Counted from the stretch's first letter, positions 1-5,677 are shown. The stretch: 10,264 bases of DNA from Pseudomonadota bacterium (GCA_021829055.1 JAJZCS010000049.1:1-10264); one strand, 5' to 3'. The notes: generated by a model not told the origin, from the letters alone. Numbers and translations: made by a program.

Positions 1-58
1 GCTCCTCATCGCTCAGCTTCACAACGTATTTCTTTATGGAAGTTTGTCTCGCGGCCAC
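1..58 (-). CDS. IS630-family transposase, N-terminal fragment (runs off left edge)
   Basis: Reading leftward from a GTG at 58-56, 19 codons remain before the window ends. They include KKYVVKLSDEE, which I recognise as the opening of one subgroup of IS630-family (Tc1/mariner-like, DDE) transposases, whose N-terminus is commonly of the type K-Y-V-V-x-L-S-D-E-E-R followed by a helix-turn-helix domain. A GGAG Shine-Dalgarno sits 7 nt upstream of the GTG, which supports this start. The product would bind the inverted terminal repeats and catalyse cut-and-paste transposition into TA dinucleotides. The rest of the protein, including the DDE residues, lies outside the window, so intactness cannot be judged. 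It reads in the same direction as the other IS remnants to its right but differs in sequence from the IS630 remnant at 684-953. Family assignment rests on a short stretch. Confidence 0.6.
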   Translation of the reverse strand, partial: MAARQTSIKKYVVKLSDEE

Positions 59-63
59 GACGT

Positions 64-84
64 ATCTCCAATTACTGTGGAGAT
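64..84 (-). repeat. Perfect hairpin covering the transposase Shine-Dalgarno
   Basis: ATCTCCA (64-70) and TGGAGAT (78-84) form a perfect 7-bp inverted repeat with a 7-nt loop. On the minus strand the second arm carries the GGAG Shine-Dalgarno of the transposase that starts at 58. A transcript starting upstream of the hairpin would therefore fold its own ribosome binding site into a stem. Several insertion sequences, such as IS10 and IS200, are known to block translation of read-through transcripts by sequestering the start region, so the same role is inferred here. Not tested. Confidence 0.5.
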
Positions 85-138
85 GCCGAATCAGAGATTA
101 ATAGCAAAATCAATGACGGACAGCACTACGCTGAACCA

Positions 139-156
139 TCGCGCCCTATAGCGCGA
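139..156. repeat. Short perfect inverted repeat, 6-bp arms
   Basis: TCGCGC (139-144) and GCGCGA (151-156) flank a 6-nt spacer, just beyond the 3' end of the istB remnant and upstream of the IS630 fragment at the edge. There is no T tract on either side, so it is not a convincing intrinsic terminator. It could be part of an IS end or simply a chance GC-rich palindrome. Confidence 0.25.
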
Positions 157-182
157 CGATCTGGATGAGAAGTTGGCGTCAA

Positions 183-683
183 TCAAGATGAGAGTAGATT
201 GTCGCGGCGGGTTGTTTGTGCCTGTTCTGATTGTCGCTGGAGTGCGGAGCGCCTGCGGTAGCTTTCGACGTTCATTTCGAAGATGGTGGCGTGGTGGACG
301 AGGCGGTCCACTGCCGCGAGGGTCATGGCGGGATCTGGAAAGACTCGATTCCATTCGCCAAAGGGCTGATTGGCGGTGATGAGGGTGGAGCGGCGTTCGT
401 AACGGGCGCTGATCAACTCGAACAGGACCGATGTTTCGGCCTGATCCTTGGCGACATAGGCGGGGTCGTCGAGGATCAGCAGGTGATATTTGTCGAGCTT
501 GGCGATGGCGGATTCGAGGGTCAATTCACGCCGTGCCACCTGCAGCCGCTGCACGAGGTCGGAGGTCCGGGCGAAGAACACGCGCCAGCCATTTTCAATG
601 AAGGCCAGGCCGATGGCCGCCGCCAGATGCGACTTGCCGCCGCTGGGCGGACCGAATAGGATGAGATTGGCGCCTTGCTCCAC
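183..683 (-). pseudogene. istB: IS21-family istB helper ATPase, 5'-truncated
   Basis: About 165 codons match the C-terminal two-thirds of IstB, the AAA+ ATPase (DnaC/DnaA-like) that assists the IS21 transposase IstA. Visible in order are a Walker A segment FGPPSGGKSHL, the stretch DLVQRLQVARRELTLESAIAKL, a Walker B segment LLILDD, DQAETSVLFELISARYERRS, ITANQPFGEW (sensor I region) and the FEMNVESYRRR tail; the reading frame ends with TGA at 185-183. IstB proteins are normally about 250 residues, so the N-terminal domain is missing: upstream of WVEQGAN the frame continues into sequence resembling another transposase. No istA is present. Relative to the usual family sequence, Walker A has S for G and Walker B is followed by P instead of L. 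It is almost certainly non-functional as a transposition gene, although the remaining frame is open. Confidence 0.8.
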
Positions 684-953
684 CCAGATCGCCTTGATTG
701 TCACGCCAAAATGGGCGGCCTGCTCCCTCAAAAAGGTCTCCGGATCATCGTGAACATGCGCACAGCAAGGGCTACCTTATCCAGCTTGCACCGGCGCTCC
801 CGGGCAAGGCCTCGGCCGCAAATCAGCTGACCCGGGCCAGCGATAAAGAGTTGTTCGGCCAACCCGAAACCGTTGCGCCGCTTCCGCCAGCCCACCGCCT
901 CCACGCACATAGCCGACAGCGCACTCACGTAACTCAACGCTGTAACTCATCAT
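684..953 (-). pseudogene. IS630-family transposase N-terminal (HTH) remnant, frameshifted
   Basis: From ATG at 953 the minus strand reads MMSYSVELRECAVGYVRGG, then LAEAAQRFRVGRTTLYRW, the helix-turn-helix start typical of IS630 transposases (M-x-Y-S-x-D-L-R-E-R ... E-A-A-x-x-F-x-V). That frame hits TAA at 779-777. A neighbouring frame carries the expected next segment RRCKLDKVALA (about 807-770), and the first frame resumes with HVHDDPETFLREQAAHFGV and TIKAIW, the usual second HTH region. So two compensating single-base shifts flank the stop. The element is then cut off and fused to the istB remnant near 684. There is an AGGGGA-type ribosome binding site shortly upstream of the ATG. The catalytic DDE domain is absent. 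The family call comes from my recognition of the motif order. Confidence 0.65.
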
Positions 954-974
954 TCGTCCCCTACAAGGTGGTAA

Positions 975-1003
975 ATATTAGTACGCAATATTGTTATTGT
1001 GAA
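975..1003 (-). promoter_or_regulatory. Sigma70-like promoter of the IS630 remnant
   Basis: On the minus strand TTCACA (1003-998, five of six bases of the -35 consensus) is separated by exactly 17 nt from TAATAT (980-975). Transcription would start near 968, about 15 nt before the transposase remnant ATG at 953. The surrounding DNA is AT-rich. Position and spacing support it; the -10 is only a fair match. Confidence 0.4.
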
Positions 1004-1145
1004 TGATTATAAATGATGAATTTGTGTTTTAACGGAGTTTTAGGCAACATCTGGACATGCTGACCTCGGTAATGAGTTCAGCGTCTGGCGTTGGCGTTTT
1101 GTCTATGGTCAACAATTGCGGGCGGGCTTAGATTCTCGTCGTGGA

Positions 1146-1173
1146 TTGCAACGAAAATAACGTGTGTTAGAAT
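1146..1173 (+). promoter_or_regulatory. Possible sigma70-like promoter
   Basis: TTGCAA (1146-1151) and TAGAAT (1168-1173, five of six consensus bases) are spaced by 16 nt. It faces the short ORF at 1245-1427 and would give a leader of about 65 nt. Such matches also occur by chance, so this is tentative. Confidence 0.3.
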
Positions 1174-1244
1174 TCTTTGGTTTGTCGATAGAGCTTTAGA
1201 CTTGCTCGCCTCAACACCATTCACAAGGCGGCTCCGGAGGAGAG

Positions 1245-1427
1245 ATGCACCTCGCGCATGCGGGCGCGGTCATACCGAATGGAAATTTGATGCGCAGCGG
1301 CCTGAGGAGCGTATTGCGTAGATGCATCCAGTTGGCAGACGACGTTTTCAGTCAGTTCGTTAGGTACGACAATGCAACAATATGCGCGCGTGCGTGTTTT
1401 TGGCTTAACACGCAACACGCGGAATAG
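1245..1427 (+). CDS. Possible small protein of unknown function, 60 aa
   Basis: The ORF opens with ATG preceded by GGAGGAG (1236-1242), the strongest Shine-Dalgarno-like sequence in the left part of the window, although the 4-nt gap from GGAGG to the ATG is short. A promoter-like sequence lies about 70 bp upstream. The 60-residue product contains no family motif I recognise; it has three cysteines, no membrane segment and no signal peptide. Its last codons overlap a hairpin at 1391-1414. The overlapping minus-strand ORF is equally long, so coding potential is unproven. It may be a real small gene, a decayed gene remnant, or chance. Confidence 0.2.
   Translation: MHLAHAGAVIPNGNLMRSGLRSVLRRCIQLADDVFSQFVRYDNATICARACFWLNTQHAE
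1391..1414. repeat. 8-bp stem-loop at end of the small ORF
   Basis: TGCGTGTT (1391-1398) pairs perfectly with AACACGCA (1407-1414) around an 8-nt loop, and CG-rich flanks could extend the stem with an internal bulge. A run of six T begins about 25 nt downstream at 1439, too far for a classic intrinsic terminator on the plus strand. It could mark the end of either the rightward ORF or the leftward GNAT transcript. Confidence 0.35.
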
Positions 1428-1458
1428 TCGGTGCGGCTTTTTTGCCTTTTCTTTAGAT

Positions 1459-1893
1459 CTACATCTTTTTCCGAAAGCCGAAAGTCGAGATGCTCATGCC
1501 TTGCCGGAAGTAAAAGCGATGTGCGCGCTCCCGCTGTACCCCCGAACTAAGAGCCATGTACGCGCAGCCCCGTGAACGCGCTTGCGCTTCGCACCATTCA
1601 AACATGGCTTTTCCGTGTCCGCCGGTTGGGCTTGCAGAATCGGCCACAAGATCATCGATATAAAAGCGGTAGCCATCGAATGTATTTAAATAACAACGGA
1701 ACATCACGAGCGCACGGGGTGCGGTATCCTCATGCAGGATGGCGAGTTCTGCTCCACCTGCTAGTATTTTCGCGATCTGGTCGGCGTATTCCGCGGGAAG
1801 GTCGGTACGTAGCTGGCGGTGCAGCGGCTCACACCGTGGTAGCCAAACAGCGAGTGCCCGATCACCTGCCCGGAAATGCACAATGTCAGCCAT
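1459..1893 (-). CDS. GNAT family N-acetyltransferase
   Basis: This 144-residue protein has the size and layout of a single-domain GNAT acetyltransferase, which transfers the acetyl group of acetyl-CoA to an amine; the substrate cannot be deduced. The segment RCYLNTFDGYRFYIDDLVAD (residues 66-85) is the central beta strand region, followed by the acetyl-CoA pyrophosphate-binding loop SPTGGHGKAMFEW (88-100) in place of the usual Q/R-x-x-G-x-G/A, and by SGVQRERAHRFYFRQGM (117-133), the typical motif B with AHRFY. The Q/R of the loop appears to be replaced, a mild deviation. ATG at 1893 is preceded by an AAGGGA Shine-Dalgarno about 10 nt away. It is a single gene, flanked by IS-derived and empty DNA, so it gives no pathway context and may be accessory DNA. 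Family assignment is firm, function is not. Confidence 0.85.
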   Translation of the reverse strand: MADIVHFRAGDRALAVWLPRCEPLHRQLRTDLPAEYADQIAKILAGGAELAILHEDTAPRALVMFRCYLNTFDGYRFYIDDLVADSASPTGGHGKAMFEWCEAQARSRGCAYMALSSGVQRERAHRFYFRQGMSISTFGFRKKM

Positions 1894-2474
1894 GATATTT
1901 CGTTCCCTTCGGTCATGTAAATGGGGAGTGTATTTGAGTTTCTAGCCGTTTGGCTGATTGGCTGCAGAAGATCAAGGATCGCCGTGGGTCGGGAGAAGAA
2001 AAATTTGACCACTTACGCATGTGTGGCGTGGAGGCTCTCATATTGGCGGCGTGCGAGCCGTGGTCAGTGTCACATCCGGTTGGCGAAATCGCAGGGCGTC
2101 ATCTTATGCCCGCTTCCTGATGCTTTTGGAGACACTCTGATCTTGGTGGTCATGATGGCTGAGACAGCGGGCGGTTACATGCCCCGGCGTTTTGCGACAA
2201 TCGGCGACTGAGCTGAAATGGTACCAAATTGGGCGGCCCCGTTATGCGGGAGAGAGGGTGCCACTGCGCATGGGCTCTGTCTCTTGCTCTCCACCGTAGG
2301 TACTAGCCTGGCGCCGAAAGCGACGTTCAAACTTCTTTTTATGCTCGTTCCATGCTGTTTACGATGAATTTTTAGTTTATAAGCAAAGCCTCGGATCGCG
2401 GCAGCAGGTGTCAGTTGCGCCGGCTCGTCGTTCTGTCTAGAGAAACGTGATCATAATAACGACAGGAGAACATC
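1894..2474. other. Long interval upstream of infC without recognisable gene
   Basis: I see no family-level coding signal in these 580 bases on either strand. A 96-codon plus-strand ORF (1921-2211) resembles nothing I know and lacks a good ribosome binding site. thrS, which often precedes infC, is absent. The infC promoter must lie in the right half; an AT-rich stretch around 2352-2382 (GTTTAC ... TATAAG) is the most promoter-like part but a poor consensus match. GGAGAG (2249-2254) and CTCTCC (2287-2292) could pair in a leader RNA, a weak observation. Confidence 0.5.
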
Positions 2475-2477
2475 ATA
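2464..2477 (+). promoter_or_regulatory. Ribosome binding site and AUA start of infC
   Basis: AGGAG (2464-2468) is followed after 6 nt by ATA (2475-2477), which opens the expected IF-3 N-terminus (M)ARIPLPPAP. In-frame stops at 2448, 2454 and 2457 close the frame upstream, and no ATG, GTG or TTG occurs before GTG 2544. An adjacent ATC at 2472 is possible but only 3 nt from the Shine-Dalgarno. AUU, AUC or AUA starts are a known hallmark of infC and allow IF-3 to repress its own translation. Confidence 0.8.
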
Positions 2478-3014
2478 GCTAGAATTCCGCTGCCGCCGGC
2501 CCCGCCTAGCCGCGAAGGTCCACGGGTCAACGATGATATCCGGGTGCCGCAAGTCCGACTGATCGACGCGCAAGGTGAAATGATCGGCGTTCTTAGCGTG
2601 CGTGATGCCTTGCGTCGCGCTACCGAAGTCGGCCTTGATTTGGTCGAGATCAGCCCGAACGCCGAACCGCCGGTCTGCAAACTGCTTGATTACGGCAAGT
2701 TCAAGTATGAACAGCAGAAGAAAAAGAACGAGGCCCGCAAGAAGCAGAAAGTCGTCGAGATCAAAGAGATCAAAGTCCGCCCCAACATCGATGAGAATGA
2801 CTATCAGGTGAAGTTGCGTGCGATGAGAAACTTCATTGATGAAGGCGATAAAGTTAAAGTGACATTGCGCTTTCGTGGCCGTGAGATGGCACACCAAGAA
2901 ATCGGCGTCAAAGTCCTCGAACGTATCCGGAACGATATGGAGAGCGATACCAAAATTGAGCAGATGCCCCGAATGGAAAACCGCCAGATGGTGATGGTGC
3001 TCGCACCGCGTTGA
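2475..3014 (+). CDS. infC: Translation initiation factor IF-3
   Basis: IF-3 binds the 30S subunit, keeps it apart from 50S and checks the start codon and initiator tRNA. The 179-residue product starting at ATA 2475 has the two-domain layout: a proline-rich start, the N-domain ([19 protein letters not shown], then the family signature around [19 protein letters not shown] at residues 61-79), a highly basic helical linker ([13 protein letters not shown]) and the C-domain from [13 protein letters not shown] to MVMVLAPR. The GTG at 2544 is residue 24 and would remove conserved N-terminal residues, so it is rejected as start. The TGA overlaps the TTG start of hpnG. rpmI and rplT do not follow, so the classical infC-rpmI-rplT operon is not present here. 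Negative autoregulation through the AUA start is expected from work on other bacteria. Confidence 0.97.
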   Translation: MARIPLPPAPPSREGPRVNDDIRVPQVRLIDAQGEMIGVLSVRDALRRATEVGLDLVEISPNAEPPVCKLLDYGKFKYEQQKKKNEARKKQKVVEIKEIKVRPNIDENDYQVKLRAMRNFIDEGDKVKVTLRFRGREMAHQEIGVKVLERIRNDMESDTKIEQMPRMENRQMVMVLAPR

Positions 3015-3676
3015 CGGATCACAAATTCAAATCGGGTTTTGTCACAGGGCTGGCAGCGGAAGCAGCCCTGCTTGAGCCGTATAATGTGTCTTGTCGGGCT
3101 GGCGGCGGCGGTGTCACTGGAGCCCACGATGCAGCCGTCATGCTTTGCAATCTTGGCGTTACGGCACTGATCAGCTTCGGGCTTGCTGGTGGTCTTGATC
3201 CATCGCTTGCTCCTGGGACCATTCTACGGCCGCGTGGCGTTAGTAGCGCTGGATCGCGGTTTGCGGCAGATCCTGAACTCCTCGATGTATTTGGCGGCGC
3301 AAATTGTGAGACCGTATTGGCTGGAGAACGGGTCGTGTGCTCGGCGGCCGAAAAGTCGTGCCTTTTTACAGCGTCTGGGGCCAGCGCCGTTGATCTCGAA
3401 TCGGGTGTCGTTGCTCGCGTGGCCACGAACGCTGGGTTGCCGTTTGCGGTTCTGCGGGCGATTGCAGACCCTGCTTGGGTGAGCTTACCGGACATTGTCG
3501 AAAATGCCCTTGATAGCACCGGCCGTATCCGCGTCGGCATGATTCTTCGCTATGCGATTCGGTCACCTCGGAACGTTTCTGCACTTGTTGCTCTTGGCAG
3601 AAGCGCCACGGTGGCCCGCAGGAATCTGCGTGAGGCACTTAAACGTTGTGACTGGAAACGTCTGCGCATGGATTGA
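3011..3676 (+). CDS. hpnG: Hopanoid-associated phosphorylase HpnG
   Basis: A 221-residue member of the nucleoside phosphorylase superfamily, of the hopanoid-linked type. HpnG converts adenosylhopane to a (phospho)ribosylhopane by removing adenine, a step towards bacteriohopanetetrol. Visible features are [13 protein letters not shown] (9-21), [15 protein letters not shown] (56-70), the ribose-binding motif AVDLES (126-131; usually D-M-E-S in relatives) and [10 protein letters not shown] (146-155) with the catalytic-type Asp153. The TTG start overlaps the infC stop (TTGA), which places the conserved [10 protein letters not shown] at the usual distance from the N-terminus; there is no strong Shine-Dalgarno, so translation is probably coupled to infC. 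The 3' end overlaps the convergent dipeptidase gene by 38 bp. Other hpn genes are not in the window. The alternative is another nucleosidase of the same fold, less likely. Confidence 0.85.
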   Translation: MTDHKFKSGFVTGLAAEAALLEPYNVSCRAGGGGVTGAHDAAVMLCNLGVTALISFGLAGGLDPSLAPGTILRPRGVSSAGSRFAADPELLDVFGGANCETVLAGERVVCSAAEKSCLFTASGASAVDLESGVVARVATNAGLPFAVLRAIADPAWVSLPDIVENALDSTGRIRVGMILRYAIRSPRNVSALVALGRSATVARRNLREALKRCDWKRLRMD

Positions 3677-4664
3677 CTTGTATGGCCTCTGCTTCGGCGG
3701 CTTCAAGCGCGCGTAAAAAATTACCGCCCCAAATTTGTTCGATTGCGTCTTCACGATAGCCGCGCGTCCGCAGTGCAGCGGTTAGCGCGGGTAATTCTGC
3801 AGCGCTCGCGCAGCCGGCGACACCACCACCGCCATCGAAATCCGTTCCGATCCCAACATGAGAGATGCCGATAATATCAATGACATACTCGATATGCTCG
3901 ACGACGGAATTGACGCTGACTTCGGCAGCCGTGGCATTCGGGCGCAGGAATCCTGGAACCAATGTGATCTGTATGACCCCACCGACATCCCGAATGGTTT
4001 TAAGTTGTTCGTCATCGAGATTGCGAGGATGGTCGCACAGGGCGCGGGCGCACGAGTGAGTTGCCACTACTGGTGCGCGGGACTGCTTGGCCGCCTGCAT
4101 CATAGCGCGCTTCGAAGCGTGGCTGACGTCGATCATGATCCCAAGATCGTTCATACGTCTAATCATCATTCGGCCGAGCGGGGACAGTCCATCATGCTCT
4201 ATGTCAGAGTCGCCAAGATCGTGGCGGGGAATAGCAGAGTCGGCTAACGCATTATGCCCATTATGGGTCAGCGTGACGTAGCGGACACCAAGGGCGCTGA
4301 ATTTCTCAATCAGGTCTGGATTACCACCGAGCGCTGTTCCGTTCTCAACTGCTGAGAGAACAGCGATGTCGCCGCGGGCTGACGCGGCGCGGATTTCGGC
4401 GACACCAGTCACATACGCCATTCCTGGCATTGCCGCCATTGTTCTGATTTCATCGAGCATCGCCAAGGTGCGCTCGCCCGCGCGCTGGGTCCCAGCTGAA
4501 TCGCGGGGGCCCTGAGGGACATATGCGGCGAAGCAGACGGCATTGATGCCACCACGCTGCAACTTTGGGATGTCTACGGCTCGATTACTGTCGGCATAGA
4601 AGTCGTTTCTACTGGGCCATGGAATGTCTACATGAGAGTCGAGGGTGACTCTCGGGTGAACCAT
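3639..4664 (-). CDS. Membrane dipeptidase family (M19) zinc dipeptidase
   Basis: M19 enzymes (renal dipeptidase family) hydrolyse dipeptides with a binuclear zinc centre in a TIM barrel; bacterial members often accept L-D or D-amino-acid dipeptides. From ATG 4664 the protein has 341 residues. The ligands are all visible: His11 and Asp13 in DSHVD, the bridging Glu107 in SAVENG, His182 in MIDVSHAS, His203 in VATHSCARAL, and Asp275 in GIGTDFDGG near the C-terminus. An upstream ATG at 4763 would add 33 residues and overlap the zinc-ribbon gene by 67 bp; I prefer 4664 because the barrel starts immediately after it and AGGTG lies 8 nt upstream. No signal peptide is seen in the short form, so it is probably cytoplasmic. 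It follows the zinc-ribbon gene by 32 bp and is likely co-transcribed with it. The substrate is unknown. Confidence 0.92.
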   Translation of the reverse strand: MVHPRVTLDSHVDIPWPSRNDFYADSNRAVDIPKLQRGGINAVCFAAYVPQGPRDSAGTQRAGERTLAMLDEIRTMAAMPGMAYVTGVAEIRAASARGDIAVLSAVENGTALGGNPDLIEKFSALGVRYVTLTHNGHNALADSAIPRHDLGDSDIEHDGLSPLGRMMIRRMNDLGIMIDVSHASKRAMMQAAKQSRAPVVATHSCARALCDHPRNLDDEQLKTIRDVGGVIQITLVPGFLRPNATAAEVSVNSVVEHIEYVIDIIGISHVGIGTDFDGGGGVAGCASAAELPALTAALRTRGYREDAIEQIWGGNFLRALEAAEAEAIQVNPCADVSSHNV

Positions 4665-4696
4665 CTTCGCAGCACCTACGCATGTGATAAGATCGG

Positions 4697-5566
4697 TCAA
4701 GATCCCCGTACCGGCGAGTTCATCAGTCCCAACGCACGGTATAGCCGAAGACTCGGCGGCCAAAAGTGACTGATTGGCCCACGCAGCAAAACAATCAAAA
4801 CGATTATGAACGAGATTACCAGAATTGAAGCGATCCAGAGTACGCCAGCACCTGCAGCCCGCGAAACGACCCTTTGCGATAAGGGTGGTGTGCGTGCAGA
4901 GGGTTTTCCAATATGTGGGTCAGCCTTCTGTTTTTCCGTTTCGGTGATCAGGGCACGATGTGATTCGGCTTCCGATTTTGACTCAGTGAGACGGTTCAGC
5001 GTCGAGTCGTTCATATCCGCTGCTTTCGCGGTATCGGTGCGAGAGACAACAGAAGCGAAATTCGCCAAATTAGACTCGCCGGACGCGGCCGAAACAGCGT
5101 CTCTAGCGCCGAGTTCAGCGACTGACTTAGCATCGGGTTGTCCTGCCGCCGGGGCGCCCGCTGTACCTGTAATTGCCAATTCGTCTTCCGGTGCTGCCGT
5201 CATGTGACTCTGGCGTCGTTGCTCGCTGCCGCTGTCCGAGTCTAAAGGCAGATCGACTTCAGGTTTCGTTAGAGCCTCCGCCGGCGCTTCCGCGGAACCG
5301 GCTACCGGTGCAGAGGCTGCGGGGCGGGGTTTCCGTAGCAGCTCCGAAGCCGGATTATATGGCGACCAAGGCTGTGGCGCCGGAGGAACAGTGAAAGGTA
5401 TCGTGCTGGCGGCAGGCTCGACGCGTTGAGCAACAGACTCCGGTGGATCAGGGCTGGCGCGCCATCGTTGCTTGCACTTCGCACACCGGAGAATAGCGGG
5501 CAGTCTGCTAGAAACGGTTTCCGGCAATCGATAGGGCGTTCCGCAGTATGGACAGGTCACACGCAT
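4697..5566 (-). CDS. MJ0042-type zinc-ribbon, single-span membrane protein
   Basis: The 289-residue protein opens with a zinc ribbon: Cys5-x2-Cys8 and Cys28-x2-Cys31 (MRVTCPYCG ... LRCAKCKQRW), followed by a long low-complexity middle rich in Ser, Ala, Pro and Glu, probably disordered, and one strong membrane span at about residues 242-261. The tail WPPSLRLYRALGL is the ending I associate with alphaproteobacterial proteins of this kind. The likely topology is zinc ribbon in the cytoplasm and a short tail outside, but this is inference. Function is unknown; the gene is divergent from ftsE, a neighbourhood I recall for related genomes. ATG 5566 fits because the first Cys follows at residue 5; its Shine-Dalgarno is weak. 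The M19 dipeptidase follows on the same strand. Confidence 0.8.
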   Translation of the reverse strand: MRVTCPYCGTPYRLPETVSSRLPAILRCAKCKQRWRASPDPPESVAQRVEPAASTIPFTVPPAPQPWSPYNPASELLRKPRPAASAPVAGSAEAPAEALTKPEVDLPLDSDSGSEQRRQSHMTAAPEDELAITGTAGAPAAGQPDAKSVAELGARDAVSAASGESNLANFASVVSRTDTAKAADMNDSTLNRLTESKSEAESHRALITETEKQKADPHIGKPSARTPPLSQRVVSRAAGAGVLWIASILVISFIIVLIVLLRGPISHFWPPSLRLYRALGLMNSPVRGS

Positions 5567-5580
5567 GTCGTATCGATGAC

Positions 5581-5605
5581 ATTATTGCAGAAAATGCGCA
5601 ACAAT
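5581..5605. promoter_or_regulatory. Imperfect inverted repeat in divergent promoter region
   Basis: ATTATTGC (5581-5588) and GCAACAAT (5598-5605) match as inverted arms at seven of eight positions around a 9-nt spacer. The repeat lies in the 111-bp region between the divergent zinc-ribbon gene and ftsE, 15 bp from the former's start codon. That size and position suit a dimeric regulator, but no known operator is recognised and no clear sigma70 promoter could be assigned on either side. Confidence 0.3.
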
Positions 5606-5677
5606 GTGAGGATTAAGCTTCGAACGAGTGCACATCACCCTTGCTCTTAAGCGGATGATCGCGGCAGAGACAATTCC

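Larger units (their letters stand above)
954..1458. other. Gene-poor interval between IS remnants and GNAT gene
   Basis: No gene of known family is recognisable in any frame across these 505 bases. The left 70 bases are AT-rich and carry the leftward promoter listed separately. The middle contains a rightward promoter-like sequence and a short ORF with a good ribosome binding site, also listed separately. The right end has a hairpin overlapping the ORF end. I saw no tRNA-like elements and could not identify an IS terminal repeat. Confidence 0.5.

Noticed and set aside
1428-1446. T-rich stretch as intrinsic terminator of the small ORF
   Set aside because: The nearest stable hairpin ends about 25 nt before the T run, and no GC-rich stem directly adjoins it.
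1921-2211. 96-codon plus-strand ORF between the GNAT gene and infC
   Set aside because: No recognisable family, no good Shine-Dalgarno before its ATG, and residue make-up not clearly protein-like; likely chance or a decayed remnant.
2451-2897. Long minus-strand ORF across infC
   Set aside because: Reverse shadow of infC; the repeated Leu/Phe-rich stretch is the antisense of the lysine-rich linker.
3019-3540. Long minus-strand ORF across hpnG
   Set aside because: Shadow of the hpnG coding frame, with a proline/serine-rich composition typical of antisense reading and no family match.
4665-4763. Longer dipeptidase start at ATG 4763
   Set aside because: Adds 33 residues with no signal peptide or conserved motif and overlaps the zinc-ribbon gene; ATG 4664 has a better ribosome binding site and fits the family N-terminus.
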